Below, one piece after another: positions 23,961-32,508 of a stretch of DNA of 64,000 nt. The stretch comes from Clostridium sulfidigenes (GTDB taxonomy: Bacteria; Bacillota; Clostridia; Clostridiales; Clostridiaceae), in the NCBI RefSeq assembly GCF_000732635.1, contig NZ_JPMD01000038.1:1-64000 (forward strand), read 5' to 3'. The notes under the pieces are model-generated. The model saw nothing but the letters and a program-made list of their open reading frames with translations, searched no databases and was not told the origin of the DNA. The first letter of the stretch is position 1. Every line of letters starts with the position of its first letter. A program made the translations under genes and the position numbers.

Positions 23961-25241
23961 TTATTTCTTTTCAGATGTTTCTTCTTTTTTAGGGTCTTTA
24001 TCAAAATATTCATCTAATTTCTTTTTCATGTTATCTGGAACCTTTTTCTCTATTGGGAAGGCTACTGAATTTATAACTGATTCACTGAATTCTTTAGTTA
24101 TAATAGTAGTCAATTCTAAGGCTTCAGCACTTAAATATTCCATAACATCGTTTCTTGTGTGGATGAAAGCTCCACCCTGTGGTGCAAAACGACAGAAGGT
24201 AAGAGATGGGATTCCCTCATCAGCAAAGGCTGTAGAATCACTTGAGTATATGTCTTGTTCCACTTTAAGTGGGAAACCTTTAATCTTAGCCATTTGATCA
24301 ATATAATCAACTAAACTTTGCTCTGCAGTAACTAGAGCCATTTCTTTTCCAAGAATAGAGCCAGCCACGTCTACGTTAATCATTAGAAGGTGTTTCTTAA
24401 GCTCTTCCTCATGGTCTTTTAAGTAAGCTTTACTTCCAAGAAGTCCAACTTCTTCAGAGCCATACCACATAAATTTTACAGTTCTCATTGGTGGATTTTC
24501 TTTAAAGTGTCTTAGAAGTTCCATTATAATAACTGAACCAGCTCCGTTGTCATATACTCCAGTACTGTAAGGAACACTGTCATAATGAGCACCGAAGGAG
24601 ATTATCTCCTCAGGGTATTTAGTACCTTCTAAAGTTACCACCACATTTTGAGAAGTTAGCTCTACATCTTCCATGATTAGCTCTACATGGATTTTAGAAG
24701 CTTTGTTCTTAATCATATGGAAGCAGTCTTTCATACGCATGTTAATTGTAGGTATTCTTCCATGCTGTGTATTCTTTTCACGGATTCTAGCTATAGAAAT
24801 ATCAGTTTTATCTTCTTCATCCATGGCAGTACCAGACATAGTTATATATCCAGCAATACCAGCATCCATAAGTTTCTTATAAAGTTTAGAATTTGGACGA
24901 GTATTTATTAGTACAAACTTTCCTTTAAGATCAACTAAATTTACATCCAAGCCGTCTTCAATGTATACAAAATCTGCAGTTATTCCACCCTCAGATGTAC
25001 CGATTGAGCAGTTATATGGTGCAATCTCATATTCTTTTTCAAAGGGCTCTACAACCTTTAGTGTAGCTTTTTTAATTACAGAGCTAGGAGCTTTGAAAGA
25101 CTCTAAGTGTCCTTCACAGCCAATTGAGGATATTTCCTCTAATAAAATGTTAGCAGCTTTTAATTCTTCCTCTGAGCCACTGGTTCTTACAAAACCGATT
25201 TTTTTTAGTAGTTCAAATTCTCTTTCAGCATTGATCTTCAT
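23961..25241 (-). CDS. M28 family zinc aminopeptidase
   Basis: 426 residues from ATG 25241; the longer reading from 25256 would place the SD GGGGGG inside the protein. The M28 catalytic domain shows its five metal ligands: GAHYDSVP, GVYDNGAGS, GSEEVGLLGS (with the catalytic Glu), INVDVAG and FIHTRND. An inserted PA-like domain (about 90-150) precedes it. There is no signal peptide, so it is cytosolic, likely removing N-terminal residues from peptides. The C-terminus is a short Lys/Glu-rich tail. Monocistronic. Confidence 0.88.
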   Translation of the reverse strand: MKINAEREFELLKKIGFVRTSGSEEELKAANILLEEISSIGCEGHLESFKAPSSVIKKATLKVVEPFEKEYEIAPYNCSIGTSEGGITADFVYIEDGLDVNLVDLKGKFVLINTRPNSKLYKKLMDAGIAGYITMSGTAMDEEDKTDISIARIREKNTQHGRIPTINMRMKDCFHMIKNKASKIHVELIMEDVELTSQNVVVTLEGTKYPEEIISFGAHYDSVPYSTGVYDNGAGSVIIMELLRHFKENPPMRTVKFMWYGSEEVGLLGSKAYLKDHEEELKKHLLMINVDVAGSILGKEMALVTAEQSLVDYIDQMAKIKGFPLKVEQDIYSSDSTAFADEGIPSLTFCRFAPQGGAFIHTRNDVMEYLSAEALELTTIITKEFSESVINSVAFPIEKKVPDNMKKKLDEYFDKDPKKEETSEKK

Positions 25242-25540
25242 TATATTTCCCCCCATTATTTGTCCATCTAAATATATTATACTAGAGTTGTATGAAAATT
25301 GAAAATATAAATGCAGATATATAGTTGAAGAGGGGAAAGCCTAACCTATTGAACCTAATGTGATTAGAAACACCTGCTAAATCCATGATAAATTGAAATA
25401 AACCTTTATTTTCTTATATAAGTTTGATATAATATGAGGTTATGTTAGTAGAATTACATATATTTAAATACACTTGTTAGTATAGAATGCTATAGCGTAT
25501 GATAAATGAAGAACATTACTAAAGTAGGGGGCAACTTAGT

Positions 25541-26353
25541 ATGATTAAAATTTTTTCTTCGTTAAAAGGCTTAGGACTTAATTATGAAGACGATATAGAG
25601 TTATATACAAAAAAAGAAGATAAATACGATGAAGAAACAAAGGATAAAAAATCAACAAAAATTGATATTAATACATTACTTTATGATAAGAAGGTTACTT
25701 GTCCAGTTTGTTTAAAAGCTTTTACATGTAGAGTTGTAAAAGCGTATGTTCCTAAAGTAAAATCAAAAGATACAGATGCTTTTATAAGATATGAGGGGGT
25801 AAATCCATACTTTTATGAAGTATTGGTATGTCCAACATGTGGATATGCAGCATTAAAAAGTGATTTTCAGAAAATACAATCCTATAAACGTGAAGTTATA
25901 CTTGTAAAGATAGGCAATCAATGGCAAGGTAAAGAATATCCTCAAGTTTATAATGAAGAAATCGCAATTGAACGTTATAAACTTGCATTACTAAATGCAG
26001 TGCTAGGAGAATTTAAAGATAGTACAAAGGCAATGCTTTGCTTGAAAATTGCATGGATGTATAGACTTCTAGAAAATAAAGAAGATGAGAAGGCATTTTT
26101 AGAAAGAGCACTTCAAGGATTTGTTATTGCTTATGAAAATGAACGAACTCCAATATACGGATTAAATATTTATTCTTTACAATATATTATAGGTGAGTTA
26201 TATAGAAGAATAGGGGATTATACAAATGCTAAACTATGGTTAGGAAGAGTAATCGTAAGCAAGACGGATCAAAAAATAAAAGATAAAGCTAGAGACATGA
26301 GAGATTTAGCAAAAGATTTAGAGATAAAAGCAAATGAAGCTACTTGTGAATAG
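25541..26353 (+). CDS. DUF2225 family protein
   Basis: 270 residues. The N-terminal part has a Cys4 zinc site: CPVCLKAFTCRVVKAYVPK (about 52-70) and VLVCPTCGYAALKSDF (about 91-106). The C-terminal part is TPR-like helical (AMLCLKIAWMYRLLENKEDEK..., SLQYIIGELYRRIGDYTNAKLWLGR). DUF2225 proteins are common in spore-forming Firmicutes; function unknown, perhaps a scaffold. The promoter -10 TATAAT near 25430 and SD GTAGGGGG fit ATG 25541. Downstream is a strong convergent terminator. Confidence 0.85.
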   Translation: MIKIFSSLKGLGLNYEDDIELYTKKEDKYDEETKDKKSTKIDINTLLYDKKVTCPVCLKAFTCRVVKAYVPKVKSKDTDAFIRYEGVNPYFYEVLVCPTCGYAALKSDFQKIQSYKREVILVKIGNQWQGKEYPQVYNEEIAIERYKLALLNAVLGEFKDSTKAMLCLKIAWMYRLLENKEDEKAFLERALQGFVIAYENERTPIYGLNIYSLQYIIGELYRRIGDYTNAKLWLGRVIVSKTDQKIKDKARDMRDLAKDLEIKANEATCE

Positions 26354-26436
26354 AGATATATGATTGTATATTAATGAGGTATTTAAAAGACTTGTGGTCA
26401 TCTACTATTAAGTATATAAATTTTAGCTAAGATTAT

Positions 26437-26483
26437 AATAAAGCCTATAGTTTATTTTATTAAAGAAAACTATAGGCTTTATT
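26437..26483. terminator. Bidirectional terminator
   Basis: A perfect 17-bp stem (26437-26453 with 26467-26483), A/T-rich at both ends, lies between two convergent genes. Confidence 0.9.
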
Positions 26484-26493
26484 ATATTATATA

Positions 26494-27816
26494 TTAACCA
26501 ATACCACCGTATATTAATCCTAAAATTATTACAATAATAGTTGTTGGCACAAAAACATATTTTCCAAAATTCATAAACCATATACCAATTTTACATTTTG
26601 AACCTAAATTTAACTGAGCTAGAGTCTCATCTCTATCAAGTATGTAGAAGAATATAACAGCAGTAATTAATGCCCCCAATGGAGATAGAACTATGGTAAT
26701 AAAGTTTGTGAAGTTGTTAAATAAAGAACTACTTAAACTTAATGGTATAGCTAGTATAAAAGCCGATATAGCTGTAATATAAGTGGTTTTCTTTCTACTC
26801 CACTTAGTTAAATTCATAATTGCTTCTACAGGTCCCTCTAACATAGCTATGGAAGATGAAATAGAAGCAAAAATAATACTTAAGAAAAATAAAGAACTTA
26901 GTACTTGTCCTAATTTCATAGTCTTGAATATACTTGGTACAGTTACAAATAGTAAAGCAGGTCCAGAGGTAGGGTTTAGATCTAAAGCAAATACTGCAGG
27001 CATTATTACAAAGGCAGCAAGTATAGCTGCAAGAGTATCAAACAATGCTGTAGATATAGCACAATTAGGTATATCAAAATTTTCGTCTGTATAGCTACCA
27101 CACATAACCATACAACATCCTGTTAAGGATACAGTGAAAAAGGCTTGTCCTAGAGCCATAACCCAAGTACTTGGATTTAAAAGGTAGGACCAATCAGGAG
27201 TAAGGAGATACTTCACACCCTCTATCGAATTGGGTAGGCTTAATGATTTGGCAATTAGAAGTATAAATATAATAAATAACAAAGGTATAATGATTTTATT
27301 TATTTTTTCTATACCCTTAGAAATTCCAAAACTAACTATTACTAAAGTTATAAGAACAGCTAAACCATGCCAAAATACTGTAATATTACTATTTATAAAA
27401 GTAGTGAAGTAAGACTCTATATTTATAGTTAATATCTCACCAGTTAAACTTATGAAAAAGTATTTTAATACCCAACCAATAACAACTGTATAGAACATAA
27501 ATATACCAGTTAGTCCTAAGGTTGGAATTATAGATATAATAGAGCCATGTTTAATATTTCTTTCTTTGAATATCTTTTGAAGAGCACCCATTGACCCTGT
27601 TCTAAACTGCCTACCAAAGGAAAACTCAGCAATTAACCCAACTGTTCCTAGTAGTACTACGAAAATAAAATATGGGATTAGGAATGCAGCACCACCATTC
27701 TCACCTAATCTATAAGGGAACATCCATATGTTTCCTAACCCAACGGCAGCACCAACACATGAAAGAATGAAACCAAAGTTACTAGAGAATTTTTCTCTTT
27801 TTTTAGTATTTTGCAA
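26494..27816 (-). CDS. Sodium-dependent amino acid transporter (NSS/SNF family)
   Basis: 440 residues with 11-12 TM segments. TM1 carries the NSS signature GAAVGLGNIWMFPYRLGENGG (residues about 18-38), the unwound helix that binds Na+ and substrate; ALGQAFFTVSLTGCCMVMCGSY is TM6. The length (eleven to twelve TM) is like Tyt1 and TnaT, bacterial tyrosine and tryptophan carriers. The 5' leader encodes a Phe-rich peptide with attenuator hairpins, so phenylalanine or an aromatic mixture is the likely substrate; the family alone cannot tell. SD AGGAGG, ATG 27816. Confidence 0.85.
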   Translation of the reverse strand: MQNTKKREKFSSNFGFILSCVGAAVGLGNIWMFPYRLGENGGAAFLIPYFIFVVLLGTVGLIAEFSFGRQFRTGSMGALQKIFKERNIKHGSIISIIPTLGLTGIFMFYTVVIGWVLKYFFISLTGEILTINIESYFTTFINSNITVFWHGLAVLITLVIVSFGISKGIEKINKIIIPLLFIIFILLIAKSLSLPNSIEGVKYLLTPDWSYLLNPSTWVMALGQAFFTVSLTGCCMVMCGSYTDENFDIPNCAISTALFDTLAAILAAFVIMPAVFALDLNPTSGPALLFVTVPSIFKTMKLGQVLSSLFFLSIIFASISSSIAMLEGPVEAIMNLTKWSRKKTTYITAISAFILAIPLSLSSSLFNNFTNFITIVLSPLGALITAVIFFYILDRDETLAQLNLGSKCKIGIWFMNFGKYVFVPTTIIVIILGLIYGGIG

Positions 27817-27867
27817 TTTTAATTACCTCCTAGAAATATGATATAAAATATTTATAATAATAAAAAA

Positions 27868-28089
27868 GCCTCATAGATTACACTATGAGACCCTTAACCT
27901 AGGATATAAAAAGGCCTCATAGTTTATCTATGAGGCTAAATTTATTGCAACATAAACTCTTTAGCTATCATAGATACAAAACACTCCATTGGTGTGGTTT
28001 GTATCTATGATAATTGATATATAGACACAAACCTATCTAAAAAAGCTAAAGAAAAAGTTATTATTTAATTTTGAAATTGATAGGTTCGT
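27868..28089 (-). promoter_or_regulatory. Ribosome-mediated attenuator with tandem terminators
   Basis: Reading down the minus strand: region 1 (28089-28079) pairs with region 2 (28037-28027), enclosing the Phe codons. Region 2b (28031-28021) can instead pair with region 3 (28008-27998, one G-U). Region 3 (28011-27998) pairs perfectly over 14 bp with region 4 (27980-27967). Region 4 (27976-27968) can instead pair over 9 bp with the 5' arm of terminator 1 (27933-27925). Terminator 1 is 27936-27914 plus Ts; terminator 2 is 27889-27870 plus Ts, with the same CTCATAG arm. Ribosome stalling at Phe would leave region 4 free to block termination. Confidence 0.8.
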
Positions 28090-28101
28090 TTTTAAATTCA
28101 T
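28033..28101 (-). CDS. Phenylalanine-rich leader peptide
   Basis: A 22-codon ORF with a strong SD (AGGAG at 28110-28114 read as CTCCT on the plus strand) and 8-nt spacing to ATG 28101. The peptide ends NNNFFFSFFR: five Phe among the last seven residues. The stop TAG lies in region 2 of the attenuator. This is the classic form of an amino-acid-sensing leader (compare pheL), here in a Firmicute where T-box control is commoner. It is too short for ordinary gene finders. Confidence 0.82.
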   Translation of the reverse strand: MNLKTNLSISKLNNNFFFSFFR

Positions 28102-28136
28102 AATCTTATCTCCTAATACGATATTTTATGTTATGT

Positions 28137-28165
28137 ATCATATCATTGAAAAATATAGAAGTCAA
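28137..28165 (-). promoter_or_regulatory. Promoter of leader and NSS transporter
   Basis: On the minus strand, TTGACT (28165-28160), a 17-bp spacer and TATGAT (28142-28137) form a good sigma-A promoter. Transcription would start near 28129, about 28 nt before the leader ATG. Confidence 0.7.
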
Positions 28166-28355
28166 TAGATAGATACAGAATATATATTACTATAGTTATA
28201 CCTATGAATAAAATATAGAAGAGTAGAGTTAAAAATGATATAATAAATTATATGGAAATATAGTAATTATTTACAAAAATGTTATAACAATTTTATTATA
28301 GAGTGGGAAGCAGGATTATAGTCAATATGAGAAATTAAAGGAGAAGATTAAAATA

Positions 28356-29348
28356 ATGAATACTAGAATTGAAAACAGATTAGATATATTTGCAGATTAT
28401 ACAATGCAATTAGGTAAAGTACTGAAATGGGATTATAAACTGTCACATATGTTATGCTCAATGCTATATACTAATGAGGAACGTATATTAGATGCAAATC
28501 GTATAAAAGAAATGAGAGAATACATTAAGAAGAATACAGGAATATTTTCTAGCTTTAAAGGGACTACTCTCCCAATAATAGCAACAATGCTATCTTTAGA
28601 TGAAAATCCAGAGAGCTTATTTACGAAAACTCAAATGTTATATAATAAAATGAAACAACAGAATTTTCGGGGGTCCGAGTATCTTACCATTGCGGCAATG
28701 CAGGTTGCTAAAATAAAAACTGAATCTGAATACAATAGAATTATTAATCGTATGAAGGAGTTTTATGATAGATTACGTAAAATACATCCATTTTTAACAA
28801 GTACAGATGATTATATTTATGTTGCAATGGTGGCAATGACAGATATTGATTTGGAATTGGCAATCAGACGTGTAGTAACAATAGAAGATAGATTAAGGCC
28901 AACTCTTGGTGGAGGAAATGATATGCAGGCCTTGGCACTTGTGTTACTTCTTGCAGATAATGACGATGATGAATTATGTAATAAGGTTTTACAGTTATAT
29001 AAATGCTTAAAGGATAAAAAGTATAAATTACGTTATAACGGAACAATGTCAACCCTTGGAGTTCTTGCCATGACTTCTAATGATATGAACCTTATAGCAG
29101 AAGAATTAGTGAATGGTGCAGAATACTTAAAAGATAAAAAAGGGTTTGGAGCATTTTCCATTAGTAAAGTGCAACGTGCTATGTTTTCTGCAAATTTTGT
29201 AGCACTTCAATATGTTGGTGACATGAAGAATAATCTATTAGAAGGAACCATATCTAATAATATTACTAATATTATTATTGCACAACAGATGGCAACCGTT
29301 GCAGCAACTATGGCAGCAACCTCAGCAGCGGCTAGTTCAGCAAACTAG
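28356..29348 (+). CDS. DUF4003 family protein
   Basis: 330 residues, almost all helical, matching DUF4003: RLDIFADYTMQLGKVLKWDYK at the start, RIKEMREYIKKNTGIFSSFKG, FRGSEYLTIAAMQVAK, LRPTLGGGNDMQALALVL and GVLAMTSND. The C-terminus is Ala/Met-rich (MATVAATMAATSAAASS). Function unknown; widely found in Clostridium and Bacillus. SD AAAGGAGAAG precedes ATG 28356. Terminator-like hairpin at 29373-29414 downstream. Confidence 0.85.
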   Translation: MNTRIENRLDIFADYTMQLGKVLKWDYKLSHMLCSMLYTNEERILDANRIKEMREYIKKNTGIFSSFKGTTLPIIATMLSLDENPESLFTKTQMLYNKMKQQNFRGSEYLTIAAMQVAKIKTESEYNRIINRMKEFYDRLRKIHPFLTSTDDYIYVAMVAMTDIDLELAIRRVVTIEDRLRPTLGGGNDMQALALVLLLADNDDDELCNKVLQLYKCLKDKKYKLRYNGTMSTLGVLAMTSNDMNLIAEELVNGAEYLKDKKGFGAFSISKVQRAMFSANFVALQYVGDMKNNLLEGTISNNITNIIIAQQMATVAATMAATSAAASSAN

Positions 29349-29372
29349 AAATATAAAAAGCCTATACACATA

Positions 29373-29414
29373 AAAGTCCGTTTAAGTAAATAATTAACTT
29401 TAACAGACTTTTTT
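29373..29414. terminator. Convergent terminator
   Basis: AAAGTCCGTT pairs with AACAGACTTT (one mismatch) and Ts follow. It lies between the DUF4003 gene and the convergent exporter genes. Confidence 0.65.
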
Positions 29415-29441
29415 ATTTAAAAAATTTTTTTAGTATGTAAT

Positions 29442-29888
29442 TTATATTTTACTACGCTTACATTTATAATTGGTTAAATGATATACAACAACTGAAACCA
29501 CAATGATTCCAACAGCAATCCCTAAGGAGGTTTTAAGTGTATTAAGAGCGTAAAGATCAAATTTTGTTTTATTTCCCATTACAGCATAACTCATAGAATA
29601 GTATAAGCTACCACCGGGTACAAGAGGTACGATAGAGGGTAATAAAAATACAGTTGTAGGTGCTTTATGAATTCTAGCTAAGAGTTCAGAGTATGCTGTA
29701 CCAAGAATGGAAGCTATCATATTAGATATAAAAATATCATTCCAATAATAAAAAGAAAGTAAATAGATACACCAAGTAATAATACCTCCAATAGATGCAT
29801 AGAGTATTCTTTCCTTTTTTATATTAAATAATAAGGCAAATCCTAGGCTACCTATGTAAGCAGTAATGATTTGAATTAAATACTTCAT
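29442..29888 (-). CDS. ThrE-type exporter small subunit (YjjB-like)
   Basis: 148 residues with four TM segments, the C-terminal half (DUF3815/ThrE_2) of threonine/serine exporters. SELLARIHKAPTTVFLLPSIVPLVPGGSLYYSM (about 67-99) is the conserved loop-helix. It is split from its partner: the upstream gene encodes the N-terminal half and the two genes abut at 29888. Together they would form one inner-membrane exporter of Thr, Ser or, as in E. coli YjjPB, succinate. The substrate is not decided by sequence. Confidence 0.82.
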   Translation of the reverse strand: MKYLIQIITAYIGSLGFALLFNIKKERILYASIGGIITWCIYLLSFYYWNDIFISNMIASILGTAYSELLARIHKAPTTVFLLPSIVPLVPGGSLYYSMSYAVMGNKTKFDLYALNTLKTSLGIAVGIIVVSVVVYHLTNYKCKRSKI

Positions 29889-30670
29889 TATTGCAATATA
29901 CCTCCTAATATAATCAATGAAATAGCAAAACCACAGGCAATAGCTATGGCAATTAATATGGATTCAGTTAATCGTAATAGACCAGCTATAATATCGCCAC
30001 AAAGCATATCACGAACGGAATTTATTAATGGAATTCCGGGAATAAGAAGCATAATATCTCCTATAATAATTTTATCAACATTAGCTCCGATTCCTATTTT
30101 AGTAAATAAAATTGCCGCTAGTCCAGTAATAATTGAGCAAACAAAAGTATATATTAATTGATTAATGCTTTCTCTTTTGATAAAAGTATCAATAAAGAAT
30201 ATAAGGATACCAATGATTGCAGCTGCAGCAGCATCTATGAGATTACCACCAAAAAAGATAGAAAATCCACTGGAAGCTAGTATGTATCCTAGGCAGGAAC
30301 TCCACTTAATGTTGGGTTCACTTACTGATAGTTCTTGTATTTTTTCCTTTATTTCATTGAAAGAAGGTTTAGTTTGACATATATATCTAGATAAGGAGTT
30401 AAGCTTCTCAAGTTGACTAAGGTCTGTTCCATAGGAGTAAATCCTTCGTGTTTGTGTTAGAGTTTCTTCATCACTAGTTTTTATAGTAGCTATAATTAAT
30501 GATCTTATTGAGAAAACATCTATACGGTCAATTTCATAAACCTTACAAATACGAATAATTGTATCTTCAACACGATTAGTTTCACCACCAACTCGTAGCA
30601 TATGTTCACCAATATCTAAGGAAAGGCTTAGTATTTTGGACGCTTCAATTGTGATTTCATTCTCCTTCAT
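29888..30670 (-). CDS. ThrE-type exporter large subunit (YjjP-like)
   Basis: 260 residues, the DUF1212/ThrE_1 half. A cytosolic N-terminus of about 115 residues (LSLDIGEHMLRVGGETNRVEDTI motif, about 15-37) is followed by five TM segments containing FFGGNLIDAAAAAIIG and IIGDIMLLIPGIPLINSVRD, the ThrE hallmark. First gene of a two-gene unit, 1-nt overlap with the partner, implying coupled translation. AGGAGA SD before ATG 30670. Confidence 0.85.
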   Translation of the reverse strand: MKENEITIEASKILSLSLDIGEHMLRVGGETNRVEDTIIRICKVYEIDRIDVFSIRSLIIATIKTSDEETLTQTRRIYSYGTDLSQLEKLNSLSRYICQTKPSFNEIKEKIQELSVSEPNIKWSSCLGYILASSGFSIFFGGNLIDAAAAAIIGILIFFIDTFIKRESINQLIYTFVCSIITGLAAILFTKIGIGANVDKIIIGDIMLLIPGIPLINSVRDMLCGDIIAGLLRLTESILIAIAIACGFAISLIILGGILQ

Positions 30671-30820
30671 AAATGTCTCCTTTAAGTTAGTTTATATTCC
30701 CATATTTATAATATTAGAATATAAAGATTATTACAATGAGATAATTCTAATAAGTTCGATTTATGTATTTTAAATACAAATAGATGTTAGTCAGAAATAA
30801 AATGTTAAAGAGAAAAATCA

Positions 30821-30860
30821 AAACACCTGAATAGTATTTTAACTAATCAGGTGTTTCTTT
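30821..30860. terminator. Hairpin terminator
   Basis: AAACACCTGA (30821-30830) pairs perfectly with TCAGGTGTTT (30847-30856), followed by Ts. On the minus strand it lies about 45 bp downstream of the Cys-rich gene, preceded by Ts in that direction too. Confidence 0.75.
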
Positions 30861-30905
30861 ATATTGATTTATGAATTACCACAAGGGTGAAAGTTCCTTA
30901 AGTTA

Positions 30906-31148
30906 CTACCAGAATAATCCACGTCTACAGCAGTTGCTTCCAAAGCCACCAAGACCACCACAACCCAATAATACCAACCATATTAACCATTGGTTATTAC
31001 CACAATCACAACCAAAATTAGAACTACAATTATGGTTTGTAAATCCTGTACAACAGGAGGTTGGACATCTGTCACAACATGGCTGTATATTACAACAACA
31101 GCAGCAATCACATTTGCAATTAGAATGACGTCTTCTATGACTACTCAT
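30906..31148 (-). CDS. Cys-rich small protein, spore-coat-like
   Basis: 80 residues with 18 Cys, in clusters (CKCDCCCCC, CCDRC, CC), then one hydrophobic stretch (QWLIWLVLLGCGGLGGFG) and CCRRG near the end. It resembles small clostridial proteins with a WLW..LL..CGGFGG helix and Cys clusters, often listed as spore-coat-associated, which is a resemblance, not an assignment. SD GAGGT precedes ATG 31148. A plus-strand ORF over the same bases is Gln/Pro-rich by base composition and lacks an SD, so it was rejected. Confidence 0.6.
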   Translation of the reverse strand: MSSHRRRHSNCKCDCCCCCNIQPCCDRCPTSCCTGFTNHNCSSNFGCDCGNNQWLIWLVLLGCGGLGGFGSNCCRRGLFW

Positions 31149-31473
31149 ATATATTACCTCACTTTTTATATTTACTCCTAAGATTATGTTTTGGGAGTAT
31201 GTAATATAAAAGGAATTTGAAATACACTAAAATAAATATATATGATTTATAAAGATGTATCTCACTATTATGATATGAAGATATTGAATTTAAGTTACAG
31301 GGTAATGATGATTAAAGTTGATATGTGTAAATGATTAAGTTAAAGAGCGAGTTTTTATATATAGAGCGTTTTTTAATTAAAATAGATGAAAATATGTTAT
31401 TTCTATATTTTCATCTATTTGATTTATTTAATGAATACCGCCCATCAGTAGTTATGATTTTATTGAACTCATT
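31149..31473. other. Intergenic, terminator-like hairpin only
   Basis: 325 bp without a gene. A perfect 16-bp inverted repeat (31380-31395 with 31405-31420) is placed to end the minus-strand cis-prenyltransferase gene, though its T-run is poor. The rest is AT-rich and includes the promoter region of the Cys-rich gene. Confidence 0.5.
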
Positions 31474-32115
31474 TTAACCACCAAGGGTAACATCTTGTTC
31501 ATTGTACCAGTCTAAAGCATTGTAGAAGTCTGTAGAAGTAAAATCTGGCCAATAGGTGTCTATTACGTAAAAATCAGAATAAACAGACTGAATTGGTAAG
31601 AAACCACTAAGTCTTCTTCTACCTCCCCATCTTATTATTAGATCAATTCTAGAAATATCCTCTGAATGTATGTAGGGTAGAATATGTTTATTAGAGGATT
31701 TGGATTCTTTTAATAGATTTAAGTCCCACTCCCATCCATAATGGATTAGAAAGTTTACCTTAATACCACCATTACCAAATTTTTTTCTAGTTGTAAAGGG
31801 AATTAAAGCCTTAGGAAAAGCACTTGATTCAGTATTTCCAATAACCAAGATTTCACAATCCTCCTTTGTTAAAAGCATGACAGAATCAATGCAAGCTTGT
31901 ATAAAAGCAAGCTTTTGCTCAGAGGGACGTTTGGTATTGTCTATAGTAAAACCGTAGAATGTTAACTCTTTTATATTTTCTTTTTGGCAAAGTTTAAATA
32001 CTTCAAGACCAGGATTTATGCCATGTTCATATCCTTTATCTTTGGTTAGATTATTAAGTAAAGCCCAGCGTCTGTTGCCGTCAGGAATTATTCCAATATG
32101 ATTTGGTATTCTCAT
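31474..32115 (-). CDS. Divergent cis-prenyltransferase (UppS family)
   Basis: 213 residues aligned over the whole UppS family: HIGIIPDGNRRWA (6-18) matches the pyrophosphate-binding HxxxxMDGNxRWA, TFYGFTIDNTKRP matches TxYxFSTENWxRP, and RIDLIIRWGGRRRLSGFLP...YSDFYVIDTYWPDF is the C-terminal block. Differences from housekeeping UppS are clear (M to P in the first motif, RTGGE-type loop read as RWGGR), and the protein is about 30 residues shorter. It is probably a second, specialised prenyltransferase rather than the essential undecaprenyl enzyme. Catalytic Asp (PDG) is kept. Confidence 0.78.
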   Translation of the reverse strand: MRIPNHIGIIPDGNRRWALLNNLTKDKGYEHGINPGLEVFKLCQKENIKELTFYGFTIDNTKRPSEQKLAFIQACIDSVMLLTKEDCEILVIGNTESSAFPKALIPFTTRKKFGNGGIKVNFLIHYGWEWDLNLLKESKSSNKHILPYIHSEDISRIDLIIRWGGRRRLSGFLPIQSVYSDFYVIDTYWPDFTSTDFYNALDWYNEQDVTLGG

Positions 32116-32508
32116 ATGATCTCAATTAACCTCCGTAAAAATTAAAATTATAATACTATGTTTTCCATAAAAATATAAAATAAACATAGATAAAAAATAC
32201 TATTTTGTAAGAAGGTTGTAAGAAGTTAATGATAATATACAATATATAGGGAATAATTATTATTGAGTGATTAAAGATGAGTATGTTAAGAGCAGGTAAT
32301 TTAAGTAAATTAATTATCCAATAAGATAAATTGACATTTTTAATGATTCAACATAAAATAGTTTGCGGAGGAAATGGAGTGTTCTAATGCGAACTATTTT
32401 TTATTTATTCTATAGGAGGTTAATTATTGAATATTTTTACAAATGAATAGTAGATTATATTGAAGATAACAATATAATAGAAAAATTACAAAGGATAAAG
32501 GTGATTCA
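32116..32508. other. Leader region before nucleoside transporter
   Basis: 393 bp, no conventional gene. TTGACA (32332-32337) and TAAAAT (32355-32360), 17 bp apart, form a likely promoter for the transporter. The -10 overlaps the 5' arm of a hairpin (about 32357-32401, stem ATAGTTTGCG/TGCGAACTAT) with a T-run, so that hairpin probably ends another transcript or arrests early RNA. AGGAGG followed by TTG at 32427 gives a tiny 7-codon ORF of doubtful meaning. No purine riboswitch was recognised. Confidence 0.45.

Noticed and set aside
27942-27989. Second small ORF (ATG 27989, 15 codons) in the NSS leader
   Set aside because: No SD precedes it and its ATG lies in a hairpin loop; it probably is chance.
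27817-28101. T-box or glycine riboswitch before the NSS transporter
   Set aside because: No T-box bulge sequence (GGTGG-type) and no glycine aptamer core; the translated Phe leader explains the region better.
30871-31181. Plus-strand ORFs rich in Gln, Pro and Thr
   Set aside because: They are shadows of the Cys-rich minus-strand gene; no SD, and composition reflects Cys codons read in reverse.
32354-32402. Purine or preQ1 riboswitch before nupC
   Set aside because: None of the conserved loop sequences of these riboswitches is present; only a simple hairpin and a promoter are seen.
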